From Brevipalpus yothersi (Eukaryota > Arthropoda > Arachnida > Trombidiformes > Tenuipalpidae), in assembly GCA_003956705.1 (NCBI GenBank), contig QZCP01000565.1, positions 1 through 20,347 of the forward strand: DNA of 20,347 nt. Reading direction: 5' to 3'. This document shows, one piece after another, positions 1-11,789 of the stretch. A program made the translations under genes and the position numbers. How positions within the stretch are numbered: the first letter of the stretch is position 1; every line of letters starts with the position of its first letter. The notes beneath the pieces were generated by a model. The model saw only the letters and a program-made list of their open reading frames with translations. It had not been told where the DNA came from and did no database searches.

Positions 1-2400
1 CGTTATAATAATGGAAGAGAGAGAGAGAGATAAATAGCGCATAATGATAATGACACGGCAATGGCTCATCTGTATGAAGTTTCATCATGTTTTCTTGGGT
101 ACTTTTCCATCAGATGATGATGTTTGGATAGAAAGGTAAGTGGAGATAAACTTCAAAGTGTACAGCAACTCTTGAATTGAGCCCAACATCCTCTCTCTCT
201 CTCTCGCTCTCTTTCTCATTTGATTGATAAAATAGTACATCTAATGTATATCTCATTTTATTGAGAAAACAATCAGGTCCATGACTGGCTTAGGGAATTT
301 ATTTAACCTTTATATCATGTGGTGAGAAAAAAAAACGATATTGGAACCGTAATCTGATGGTGAAATGAGTGTGTGTGTGATGTGTGAGTAAAAATAATTC
401 GAAAGCTTAATCTGATCAACGTTCAGTTCGCTTAGACAATTGTTCTACTTGATCAGCAGCCATACTTTTGCTATGTTGCACTTATTCATCGTTGAATCCA
501 AAAATACTGGCTTCAAAAGTGACGAAGAGAAGAGAGAAGAGAGAAGAGAAAAGAGAAAAGAGAAAAGAGAGAGTGTGTATGTGTATCATAAATAGCATCA
601 TCTCTCAAAATTTTTCATCTCTCTTCCTCTGTCTTCCTCTCCTCTTTTTCCACTGACTACACATGGAACAGAATTTATACACTTTTTTCCCGTTGATGCG
701 TGCATATGAACAATGACAATCGCATAAAAATATTCAATGCAATATACACTCAGCTTTTGGGATTGATTCATGCACCGGCAGCAAGTATATATAGCGTAGG
801 CAGGTAGATATTACAAAGCCATGATCAATTTCATAATCAGCTAACATAGTTAGATGAGAGAGAGAGAGAGAGAGAGAGAGACGGCTTAACATTCATTCAC
901 ATAATCATTCATTGCAAGCCAACTTAAGCCCGTGTCCTTCATTCAGGGCATTGTTTTTCCTCCACTTCATTCATTCATTCACTCATTCGCTAATTATTCT
1001 TCAACATTTCAAATTGTGAACCATAATGCTTACCTCTAAATCAACTATTATCAATGCTCTTCTCTCTTTCTCTTTTCCAGCTCTCAGGTACATTAATAAA
1101 TCCAGATTTTTTCTTCCCCCTGGTTAACCGGTGGATAGAAACATTGGAATATGCAAGAGTGGGTTAAGTAGGTAGGTTAGTGATAGAAGAGAGGATAGAG
1201 AGAGAGAAAATGTACAGATATATATAATTTTAGTGAAGAACGCAATATATGATGAAACAAGCAGAATAGAACAACAAAGAATGAATGTAATGATGAACAT
1301 GTAATGATGATCAGCCTTGTTTTCAACATGGAAACAAGAGTGAAACCTAGATGGACACATATAAAGGCACAGAGAGAGAGAGAAAGTAAAAACAACGTAG
1401 CATGATACTGGAGAATGAATTGCATGATTGCAATTGGAATTTTCGCAGTTATGTGACTACCACCCATCATCATCATGGAGCGTCACCATGGACAATAAGC
1501 TGAATATGTGGTGGATGATTCAATATACTACTACTACAACTACTATATATATTGCCTCTCACACACAAGGTATTGATCATCTCAGTATGTCGAAAGTGAA
1601 CACGATATATACAGTCGATCTATGATCTCACTTTAACACTAAATATCCAGATTCTAATCAAATTAGAAATGATTCATTTTGTCAGAGTGAATTAATTTAT
1701 CTAGAGGCACACACACACACACAAACACAGGCACACATCAGAATACTGTCTAGGGATTCATTTGATTAAGAGGATTAGTCAAAATGAAACAAATGTCAAA
1801 GTTCACATGTAACTGGGTATATATGCTGGTGTACATACTCTGGAAAAGTTTTGATGAATCAAGTGAAAACGAATGTTTGAAGATGGAAAATATTCAATAT
1901 TCATGAATATTCACTGGCTCCATATTCGTCAAGATATTATCCAAACATTTCAACAATCGTGATGATGAAATTCTCTTTCGGTGCCTCTCCAATGATCATG
2001 CTTCGAAAATTTGGCCCACAATCATAGAAAATTTTTTCGTTGAGCATGATAACTGATACTGATATACATATTTAAGAATGATGGGATTGATTAAGAGTGA
2101 ACACAAAAAATAATATTGCTAAAGCTATGATGAGAGCGATGGCAGCGATTATTTCACTAATTGTGAGGCGAATTCAGTGAGGATCTTTTTGATGATGAAG
2201 AGAGAGAGTGAGAGAAAGTGATGAGGATAGAAAAAAATAAGGAAAAGAAAAACATGAAACTCAATCAAAAAATAATATGTACATCATCCATGTGTATCAC
2301 TTAGCCAGAGGTAAACATATTTCAGCTTGGCAACAAATACACATAAGTGTGTTGACAAAAATGATGCGGATGAGTGAATGGATGAGGAACATTTTTGCTC

Positions 2401-2404
<4 letters not shown>
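1..2404. other. intergenic or intronic AT-rich sequence, no supported gene
   Basis: No reading frame here has protein-like composition. The stretch holds short GA runs (about 14-30 and 1371-1384), a (GA)n tract at 855-881, a CA run near 1709-1721 and many ATTC/TCAT-type short repeats near 891-985. A donor-like AAAG|GTAAGTGG lies near 135 and a pyrimidine-rich acceptor-like TTTTCCAG ends at 1080, both on the plus strand. No coding frame links them, so no exon is called. Confidence 0.6.
855..881 (+). repeat. (GA)n microsatellite
   Basis: Uninterrupted GA dinucleotides, about 13 units, in AT-rich non-coding sequence. Confidence 0.95.
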
Positions 2405-2463
<59 letters not shown>

Positions 2464-2484
2464 TTCTCTCTTTCTCTCTTTCTC
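2405..2484 (+). repeat. (CT)n microsatellite passing into CTTT-interrupted repeat
   Basis: About 50 bp of pure CT followed by CTTTCTCT-type units. It produces spurious Ser-Leu and Arg-Glu open frames on the two strands. A GA tract on the same strand at 2584-2606 is its reverse complement, so the pair could fold into a stem about 100 nt apart. Confidence 0.95.
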
Positions 2485-2583
2485 TATTCTTGACTATGGA
2501 AGCCAAGAATGTCATGGGGATTATTTTAATTTGTAAATGGGAGTCTTTACTGTATTCTTTTGACGAGGACGAAGATGATGGGA

Positions 2584-2606
2584 AGAGAGAGAGAGAGAGA
2601 GAGAGA
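2584..2606 (+). repeat. (GA)n microsatellite
   Basis: Pure GA run of about 11 units. It is complementary to the CT tract about 100 bp to its left. Confidence 0.93.
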
Positions 2607-3678
2607 ATAGAAAGTGGATGAAGAAAGACTAGAGAAAGCACAAACTGAATCCTCATCTGAATATGGGACCTTGATTGTGATCCAAAATTTGGCATCTACT
2701 GTGTGTGTGTGCCTTCTGGCTTTCACTTGCTGATCTCAACAAGTTTGGTAATTGGAACAACATTCCGTGTGATGACAAAATAATAGCATCCATTCAGAGA
2801 TGTACACCATGAGGAGGAGAGGGGAGAGGTAAGTAAGATGGAGAAAAATTAGAAGCCAAGAAGTAAGGATCGGAAAAAGATCAACAACAACTCAACAACA
2901 GTGAACAAGAGGGACTCATGGGGAAGGATAAAGTTCTTATTTTAACTTGCTTGCATCATTTTCCCCAGTGAAGATTGTTTACCAAACGGTACTTTGAGAA
3001 AAAAATATCATTCCAAAGACACACACAGCACACATTCGAAACAATCCACAGAAGCATCACTGTTCAGATATGATCTTGATAGTTCTTATTCTCCTTGACT
3101 AGATTGCATGATAGCATGCTTCGATATCCACTTATCTTGAACTGATAATAGTTAGAATTTCGAGCATAAAATGAAGCAAAAAAATTTTAATGTCACTTGA
3201 ATGCATTAACTTCTCTGTAGAAGCTTGAGATGCCCAACATTCCTTCCAGCATTCAAGGTGAATTCATAGGCTATTAATACAAAGTATCAAAAAAATTTGG
3301 CAAACAAAGAGTAAATTAGATTCTGTCTCTCTTGTGAAAATGAAAAATGTGAAAAATTGTCCAAAGATCAAGAATTAAAACTTAATCTCTTCCAACACAT
3401 TGTTCAGCAGTGTTAATGAGTGGCGGAATATCATGTGATGCCGGGAAACTGACTTATGAGTATGGACTGATGTGGAAAGGCTTGTCAGAATTGTGATAAA
3501 AAAAATAGTGTTCAAATGCTACCGATTGTTCTAGATTTCAACCATTTCAACCATTTTTCTTTTTTTTCACATTTAGTGTGTCCAATTTTGAAATTCCATA
3601 CAAAAATGGCCTTCAAATAAGACAAATGCTCGGAAAAAATATTTGCCAACATGATAAGAATGGAAAATAATAGAATGA

Positions 3679-3710
<32 letters not shown>

Positions 3711-5187
3711 GTAAGGACGATTGATGCAGGAAGGAAGTCAGAGAGAGTAGTTCTATTGGCTCAATGCTAAGAAAGCCAATAATTGTACATCTATTTGAGA
3801 GCTTTCTACATGATGATTTTGAAATCAATCAATCGTTTTCAATCAAGCAGCAAAACATGAAATGAGTAATAAGATATATACTTTTTTTTCTCGTTGAGTG
3901 AAGGGAAAGAAAATACCGTTATCTAGGCACATCCAGAACTTACCATGACTCAAACTGAGTGAGAAGAACTGATTTTCTATTTTTTGATGCGATTAACATG
4001 CAAACTATATATCCTACTTTTCATCATCATTATCTAGACTTTTCCAAATACTGTGTATCTTAAAGTCATCCGCGTTCAAGGAGAAAGAGTCCAAAAAGCC
4101 GGAAGCTTACTGTTCACCCAAGACATTGAGTAGCAGAAGTCGATCTAAAAAATTCATCATCATTTCGAGCAAGCTTCATATTATTTTTAAACACTCAACG
4201 TGGCGCATATTTCACCATCTTTGTTGCCAAATAAAGACAACAGTTATTTATAAATAGATTTTCTAGTAGATTTTCGTTCTCTCTTTTTCTCTTTCGCTCT
4301 TCCAACTTGCTCCGTTATGTGATGTGAGAGTATTTGTCTTTCAAATCTTTATCACTTGAAATTTTTGTTCCTCCATTGACTTTTATTGCTCAACGATGAA
4401 GATCTCGAACTTCGATAGCTGGAATCGAATATTGCTCAGAGCAAAAAGAAAACTTGCGTGAAAATAAGAATAAGAATGTACAAGAAAAGCAAAAAGAGAT
4501 ATTGGACAACAATAACGGAGAGAAGTCATCTCCAACAATGTTCATTCCATCACGTAAATTCCGCTCCAGTATAAATTTATATAAATATATATAAATGTAT
4601 GTGATAGCTTCATGGTAATCAGAATAAAATGGAAGAAAAATAAAATGAATGAATACAATCGTCTCGATTGGAACAGCTTGTCAAGGCAATACCTCAGCAG
4701 CGAAGCAAAAGAGAAACGATGAACAGTCAGATAAAGAGAGAGAAAGAAAGAAAGAAAGAAAGATTCAGTATGGAAGCCTATGGAAACCTAGTGAGATTGG
4801 AGAGAAAGCATATCCAAGCAATTCATTGCCAGTCTTCTCTTCATCGATCGGTCGACTGAGGCAAGAAATGCTTACAAAGTGAGGAACATGAGGAGAGAGA
4901 GAAAGAGTTTTTGCTTCTTGTAAGAACGAAAAAGCATCGAAAAGAGAGAGAAAAGATAGAATCAGAATCAGAATCAGATGAAAGAAACATTGAGATAAAA
5001 CCAAGGAAAGATTCAGCGCAATACTATGCTATTAAAGCTAATTCATAGATATTCTGAAATCCGTTCTCCATGGATGAGGATTTATCAGGCAAAACTTCCA
5101 TCTAATGTACATGTATAAGAATATATTTATATACCTACTTGTCCTTGAATGCAGACTAGGCATTATACTTTTGCTGAAGTAATGTAG
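2607..5187. other. non-coding sequence, no supported gene
   Basis: No convincing gene. It contains a (GA)n tract at 3679-3705, a GAAA run near 4740-4761 and a short AATCAG triplication near 4964-4979. A strong donor-like GAGAG|GTAAGTAAG lies near 2826 on plus, and a minus-strand donor-like CATG|GTAAGTTC lies near 3944-3950. Neither is joined to an open frame with protein-like content. The frames at 4649-4882 are driven by the purine repeats. Confidence 0.55.
3679..3705 (+). repeat. (GA)n microsatellite
   Basis: Pure GA run of about 13 units in non-coding sequence. Confidence 0.95.
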
Positions 5188-5519
5188 AGAGAATTCGAGA
5201 GAAATATACAAGTTCTACATGATGGCAATATGAATCGTCATGATCCGATTGAATCAGAAGAAACAAAGAGAATTTGTTCATCGGCAAAATATCATTTCGT
5301 AGGCCCTTCGAAATGTAATGGAAACTATGGACCAGAATGTGGAACATTGGATTGATCGAGTAATGAAATCGAAAAATTAGAAAGATCATGAGGGGATTAG
5401 CTAATCGAAGAAGGAATTCAAAGTGGAATGAAGACTTGGACGATTTGATTGAGAAATTCTTCAAATTTTTGGTCAGATTTAGAACAAAACTGCTAAGATT
5501 TAATAAAAAAATATTTTGA
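5188..5519 (+). other. possible decayed coding sequence (two short frames)
   Basis: Two plus-strand frames look more protein-like than their surroundings. One is open from 5188 with an ATG at 5230 and a stop at 5353-5355. It gives 41 residues that include three cysteines and ...VGPSKCNGNYGPECGTLD. The second starts at ATG 5388 and stops at 5517-5519, giving 43 charged residues that begin MRGLANRRRNSKWNEDLDDL. They lie in different frames with no splice signal between them. The minus strand is also open across much of this interval, which weakens the case. I recognise no family. This could be chance, a pseudogene, or the end of an unseen gene. Confidence 0.2.
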
Positions 5520-5649
5520 CCAAGTTATCACCCAGTTTTCTGAATTTTTCCAGAATAAACATTTAGGTTTGAAGTCAAGTTTTTTCTTCACACATTTATC
5601 ATCGAATTTAGTTCAACATCATCATTGAATGATGTATATTGTGGTCTGT

Positions 5650-5653
<4 letters not shown>

Positions 5654-5724
<71 letters not shown>
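5654..5724 (+). repeat. (CT)n microsatellite
   Basis: About 67 bp of CT repeat ending in a short T run. The Leu-Ser open frame across it is an artefact of the repeat. Confidence 0.95.
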
Positions 5725-5855
5725 CACCTACGCTTATGAGGAATAATTTTGCTTCCGTGATTCATATTACATGGTTACACAGTTTTCATATACTGAACAG
5801 TGAAGTAGAATATTCTTCACTGGTTTTTCCTCTTCATTTGACCTTAATTTAAGCT

Positions 5856-5941
<86 letters not shown>
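5856..5941 (+). repeat. (CT)n microsatellite
   Basis: About 85 bp of CT repeat with one CTTT interruption near 5872. It lies about 130 bp from the previous CT tract and in the same orientation. Confidence 0.95.
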
Positions 5942-5942
<1 letters not shown>

Positions 5943-6193
5943 GAGTACAATCAGTCCATCATAATATCAGAAATAAAAGTCTCAAAGGCAAGCAATTTGA
6001 GGTGGATAATGGCGATGATTTCGCGTTCTCTCTCTCTCCTGTTGTTGGGTATTTTTACAGGCCAAAATATTTGCCCTTTTCTCTCTCTCTCTTATTAGTT
6101 CTCCTATTCATGCAGTACTTTTTCTCTCTATGCTCTCCACTCTATCATGATTCTGACTGTATTTCTAGACCTAAAATAACATCAATAATAGAA

Positions 6194-6196
<3 letters not shown>

Positions 6197-6225
<29 letters not shown>
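6197..6225 (+). repeat. (GA)n microsatellite
   Basis: Pure GA run of about 14 units, complementary to the two CT tracts on its left. Confidence 0.95.
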
Positions 6226-6227
<2 letters not shown>

Positions 6228-7027
6228 CAGATACTGGTTGAGTATGTATGTAGGTGTTGCCTGAATTCGGGTTAGAATGTGAGAACGAAGAAGAAGAGAG
6301 AAAATGGGAGAAGAGAGACGAGATCAGTGGATCGATATTTGGTTCAGAATTGTGGATAGTTGTGAGTCCCATCATGAAGGCTTGGGAAAAATATAAATGG
6401 CAATGAATACTCTTTCTTTTTCTCCCTTTTCTTGTTCATTCTGTTCATCTTTCTGCTTTTTTCTCTCTCTCTTCTTTCTCTTTCCTCTTCCTCTTTTCCA
6501 CCTTCATCAATCGAAGAGAAATGTGTTCCAATGAACACAAAAATTATGACCATGATTATGAAATGACATAATTTAAAAAATGAATAGATAGCAATTAAGC
6601 AACAATAAACTCAATAATTGAACAAGATGGAGGAAGTGTAAAAGTTATATAAAAATATATATTTATAATACATATGGATGGTCAATCACTTACCCTTTTT
6701 AGATGGTTTTTGACTTGAATCAATTGATTTTGATTTTACTTTTCTCACAAAAAAAGAAGACAGTAACAACGAAGGTCAGTACGTTGACTTGTCGAACGAT
6801 GATTTAACTATGGCTGCAAATCAGCAATAATATATATAATGTTGAGTAACGTTTGACGATATATGTATTGGTATATTCGTTGAAGAAGAAGAATGATGCT
6901 GTTGAAGTCAATCAGTCAGCAGCAGCAGTAACAGTCAGTGGTGTTGATAGTAATAGTAATAATAATAATAATAGTAATAGCAATTATAGCAGAGACAGAG
7001 AAAAGCAGTGGTTTACAAATGATAAAT
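6226..7027. other. non-coding sequence, no supported gene
   Basis: Purine- and pyrimidine-rich DNA with an (AAT)/(AGT) trinucleotide run at about 6948-6980 and a CAG run near 6918-6928. A 12-bp word AACTATGGCTGC near 6805 recurs near 7920. A minus-strand segment at 6694-6743 has a good donor and a pyrimidine tract but a weak acceptor. It is discussed as a possible micro-exon and not called. Confidence 0.5.
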
Positions 7028-7257
7028 GAAAAACTAGAATATTTTTTTTTATGTGCTAATAAGAAGGTTTTTCTTTCTTTCTTCACAAAAAAGAACACTG
7101 GATCAAATAATTGAAAAGGAGTCAATCCAATTCAATACGTATGTATATATATATGTATCAACGAATTAAAGAGAGATGAGAAAATACAAATCACTAGGTT
7201 TGCCCTATATTTTGACTGTACGTAAAATAGGGAAGAAACAGGGGCAAACCGTTATTT
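7028..7257. repeat. tandemly duplicated unit, copy 1
   Basis: Copy 1 shares an ordered series of words with copy 2 at 7367-7587: GAAAAACTAGAATATTT (7028-7044 and 7367-7383), AACACTGGATCAAA (7094-7107 and 7436-7449), CCAATNCAATA (7127 and 7470), ATGTAT near 7141, ATCACT (from 7190 and from 7521) and GTTTGCC. Their order and approximate spacing are kept, so this is an old tandem duplication and not chance. No protein frame is conserved between the copies. Confidence 0.7.
7188..7257 (+). other. imperfect hairpin 1, candidate structured RNA
   Basis: GGTTTGCCC at 7197-7205 pairs perfectly with GGGCAAACC at 7242-7250. An outer AAAT (7188-7191) pairs with ATTT (7254-7257) across a small internal loop. 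CCTAT...ATAGG gives an alternative inner stem. The fold is about 70 nt, the size of a small-RNA precursor. The strand is arbitrary because an inverted repeat folds in either transcript. I do not recognise a known microRNA seed. A remnant of a miniature inverted-repeat element is an alternative. Confidence 0.35.
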
Positions 7258-7366
7258 TTTTGGAGGTGTATGTGTGTGTATGTGTGGGTGAGATAGTTAA
7301 AGATAGAGTAAGATAAAGGTCAGGACAAGAGAATATCTTTTTCTCTCTTTCTGATTAATAAGAGTT

Positions 7367-7587
7367 GAAAAACTAGAATATTTATCAATGGACTAATATT
7401 AATATATTAGTAATAATAATAATGATGATGATCAAAACACTGGATCAAAAAAGATTATTTCTTCTTCTTCCAATACAATATCAACAGCAAATATGTATGT
7501 GTGTGAGAGAGAGAATGAATATCACTGATGTTTGCCGTTAAAACGTTCTACCAACAAGACTAGGGCAAACAATTTTCAGGGGATATT
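7367..7587. repeat. tandemly duplicated unit, copy 2
   Basis: Partner of the unit at 7028-7257, about 340 bp downstream. It additionally holds an 8-bp perfect palindrome stem, ACTAATAT at 7392-7399 with ATATTAGT at 7404-7411 around a TAAT loop, and an AAT/GAT trinucleotide run. The hairpin sits at the same relative end as in copy 1. Confidence 0.7.
7518..7587 (+). other. imperfect hairpin 2, candidate structured RNA
   Basis: Three stem segments pair in register: AATATC (7518-7523) with GATATT (7582-7587), CTGA (7525-7528) with TCAG (7576-7579), and GTTTGCC (7530-7536) with GGCAAAC (7564-7570). That is 17 pairs with small bulges in about 70 nt. The left arm keeps ATCACT..GTTTGCC and the right arm keeps GGGCAAAC as in hairpin 1, while loop and flanks differ. 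This pattern is expected if the stem matters. Confidence 0.35.
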
Positions 7588-8653
7588 CGAAAGAGAGAGA
7601 AAGATAGATAGAAAGAACTGTTTTCTCAGTATATGTATAGATAATAGAGCAGTAAGAAGCACAAAAAGTCAAGTAGTTGGGAGAGAAAAAAGATGAAGAT
7701 AGAATAGGGCAAAAAAGTGTGTTTTTTTTTCGTTGAGAGAAGGGAGTTGAGAGGTAGTGTGCTGAACTAGGTTGTGGTTGTGTGTGTTTGTGTGTTGTGT
7801 AAGTTGAATATTAGAAAAATACAAAAATATAAAACAAAATTTGATTCTCAATTATTTGCGGTGGAAAATAATCGAAAAAATAGACAGATAAAGAGAGAGA
7901 AAAAACAAAGCAGATTTTTAACTATGGCTGCTTGGTGAATAAGAGGTAAGAAGAGGGGAGCAATAAGCTCTACTTATGAATGAGTAGAGATGAGAAAAAA
8001 CAGTAATATAACTCGATATAACAGTTATAATCGTGGTGTTGATGTGTATAGTTGATCTATCACACAAGAGAAGTTCAGAGAAGGAGAGAGAGATAGAGAG
8101 AGAGACAGAGAGATAGAGAAAAGGAAAGACCAAGGATAAAGATGAGGAGACAGGAGACTTGGTGGAAAAATTGATAGAAGAAGAGCGATAAGATGAACTT
8201 GGCGAAAAACAAAGATATCGAATCAGAATCAGGTAATAATAATTGCTGGATGTCGAGCTGACTGATTGAATCTGATTCAAATGAACCCACACTCGATAAC
8301 ACCGTCTTTACGACACAATTTCATCCGTTCGCACTGGCTGCAAAGCTCGAATGAGAATCGAGAAGCTGCTCCACTGAAAAGACCGAGAGATGGAGAGAGA
8401 GCAAGAGAGAGCATGCAAACACCAAGAACGATGAACAGAGAGAGAGAGAGGAGAGAGAAGATGAGAGAGTCTTCATCATATCAGGGAGAAGAGAGAAACA
8501 TGTTATAATATTGGAAGAGAGAGAGAAAATTCTGCTAAAGGATTGAAAGAGAGAGAGAGAGAGAGACTTTGGTGATCATATCCATGCGCTATACCAGAGT
8601 GTTTTTCTGGTAACTAGGTCACATGAAATTCTGGTTCATCTGAAGAATAGCAT
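7588..8653. other. purine-rich non-coding sequence, no supported gene
   Basis: Dominated by interrupted GA and GATA runs (7590-7610, 8080-8120, 8390-8570) with GTGT near 7775-7800. A 75-codon frame from ATG 8281 begins with mixed, less repetitive residues but its second half is encoded by GA repeats. No splice-supported gene is seen. Confidence 0.5.
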
Positions 8654-9944
<1,291 letters not shown>

Positions 9945-10003
9945 GAAAGTTGTAAATTGCAATCAAGACAAATTGAGTTTAAATGTTTAGTATTTCAACT
10001 TGA
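9945..10003. repeat. 59-bp direct repeat, copy 1
   Basis: 59 bp beginning GAAAGTTGTAAATTGCAATC match 12054-12112 with a single mismatch (A at 9976 against T at 12085). Similarity ends sharply on both sides. This copy is not followed on its left by NTR coding sequence, unlike copy 2. Confidence 0.95.
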
Positions 10004-10975
10004 TGGAAAGAATGTGTATTCATGTTTGTGTGTGCCAGTGAGATGAAGAAGGAGAATAATAAATGAATGTGTATACTCAAAATGGCTGAATAAATGGCTC
10101 CGAGACGTCGACCATATTCGAGAATCTACCACAGAAACAAGATCAAAATACTACATGTACATGTACATGTATATATATAAATATCGATCGAAAGTTGAGA
10201 GATGAAAGAATTGGCTAACTTTATCACACATACACATAGGTACACAGTTTCTATTTTTCTTCTTCTCAAAATAAGCTCAATATTTGCAAGAAATTTGAAT
10301 ACTGAGAATTTTTCCGTCTGCCTTCTGGCATGAAAAGTATTCCCCTTCTTGGTAATATTATTCATAGATAATCTTATACATTCTAGCTTGTTTATTTGTT
10401 TCAATGTTAATCCATTTTTGATGTTTAGGAGAATGTTTTTATGACTTATTCCCGTTGGCATGTTCACGAATGGTCATGATGATGTTTGGAGTTTTTTCCC
10501 TATATAATTGTCAGAATTCCTGGAATATTGTCAGAATTTAGTTGTGATCAATACAATCACTAAGGATTCTCGTCTTTCAGAGCAAACAAATTGCTGGAGG
10601 AAGCAGACTGGAATTCCACAGATTGTAACTGGGAGAAATAAAAAATCCGGATGTAATTATAACTTTTCAATTTGATATCGATCAAGCAGTTTCTTATGAG
10701 AGGTAATTATGGGAAAATAATTTGATTTAAGATGTAACATTCTATTCTGTGATATCATTCAAATAGAATTTTGTGAGAGAAACAAAATTTTTCTCAAACA
10801 AAGATCATCACTCAATTCACTTTCGAAATAAGTGCCTTGCGGGACTGATATTCTTCATCCACTTGATCCATTTTCAGGGAGGAGTCATTAGGTGAAAAAA
10901 CTCACATGAAAGCAAGTTGCGAAATTCTGACACATTTCATGATCATTGCAAAACAATTCTATTCCGAGCATATTC
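10004..10975. other. AT-rich sequence, possible 3' part of a decayed NTR copy
   Basis: An ACATGT/TACATG self-complementary run lies at 10152-10170. A minus-strand frame at 10126-10461 of about 110 codons ends in Ile-Tyr and Cys-Thr residues from repeats and shows no domain. Near 10835-10890 the minus strand reads MDQVDEEYQSRKALISKVN. This faintly resembles the segment MDLKRKEARRSEASVKRI of the intact NTR gene, so the decayed NTR copy may extend this far. Confidence 0.4.
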
Positions 10976-11114
10976 AGATATACCATTTAATTTCCTCAGA
11001 TTGATGAGAAAAATTAGCTTTGAAATCAATCAAAATGATACTCTTTTTGATTTTTCCCTAATATTCATCACCCATTAAAAGCATCAAAAATTTCATCTCG
11101 TTGAATCTGTTCAT
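10976..11114 (-). pseudogene. decayed NTR-domain fragment
   Basis: The minus-strand frame from ATG 11114 reads MNRFNEMKFLMLLMGDEY, an in-frame TAG at 11060-11058, then GKIKKSIILIDFKANF, ending at TGA 10976-10974. Against the intact gene at 11530-11998 it keeps the order M.R...M.KFL, GKI.K and IDFK.N, with two small deletions and the stop near the place of VWL before GKI. No GTAAGT donor follows where the intact gene has one. The simplest reading is a duplicated, broken copy about 0.9 kb downstream of the intact one. The similarity was aligned by eye over about 45 residues, so chance is not fully excluded. Confidence 0.45.
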
Positions 11115-11529
11115 ACCATTCTCTTTCGTCAATAATATCCTAGAGACCATTCTCACAGTCATTTTGTCAGAGAAAAATATAAATGAAAGTCTAGTAATGC
11201 ATCTCATGCATCTCTAGATTGGAAATATTTCAGACATCTGATGCTGAGCTCAGATAAATTAGCTTCAGCATTCTTTCGAGAATCCATGGAGTGAGCTGAG
11301 TTTGCCCAACGGATGTATGTGTTCGATATGTGTGTATATTGATCGTAATTGGCACATGAAAAAATATTTGATAATCTTGACGGTGGTTTACATTGTGTTT
11401 TTGTGTATGTATATGTGTTCAAGGATCATAGTGAATAATTTGACTGAAAATATGAACCAACGAAATCATGAAAATAAATGCAATTAAAAATTAATTAATT
11501 AATAAATGTAATTATTATTGGCTTTGGGA

Positions 11530-11789
11530 TTAGCTTGACACAGGACAGTCCATTTTTTCACCATCTGGTGATTGAATATCATCGATAATCCTTTTCACAC
11601 TGGCTTCAGACCTTCGAGCTTCCTTTCTCTTCAGATCCATGAAAATGCTTCTCGAATCGATGAATATATTCTCATCAAATTTTCCGCCCATCACCAGGAA
11701 CCTCAAGTTGGTTGGATCATCGACAATAGTTTGACTTAGAACACATCGTAGGTCAATCATAAGTGTGACGACTTGGCCCAACGATTGAT
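11530..11789 (-). CDS. NTR gene, terminal coding exon
   Basis: Begins after TTCTCTTCATCAG and encodes QSLGQVVTLMIDLRC, FLVMGGK and the charged C-terminal helix, ending MDCPVSS. The terminal Asp-Cys-Pro matches the end of sFRP-type NTR domains as I recall them. Confidence 0.55.

Noticed and set aside
2277..2695. Open frames on both strands across 2277-2695
   Set aside because: The bulk of each is Leu-Ser or Arg-Glu repeats encoded by the CT/GA microsatellite, with no domain or splice support.
5625..5852. 75-codon plus-strand frame
   Set aside because: Its core is a (CT)n repeat read as Leu-Ser, and the flanks show no protein-like pattern.
7918..8302. Ser-rich minus-strand frames of 75-124 codons
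   Set aside because: Starts rely on non-ATG codons and composition follows the purine-rich opposite strand. There are no motifs.
8281..8508. 75-codon plus-strand frame from ATG 8281
   Set aside because: The first third is mixed in composition, but the rest is Arg-Glu from GA repeats. No signal peptide, domain or splice site supports it.
10126..10461. About 110-codon minus-strand frame
   Set aside because: The end is Ile-Tyr and Cys-Thr residues from AT and ACATGT repeats. The middle shows no recognisable pattern and no NTR similarity.
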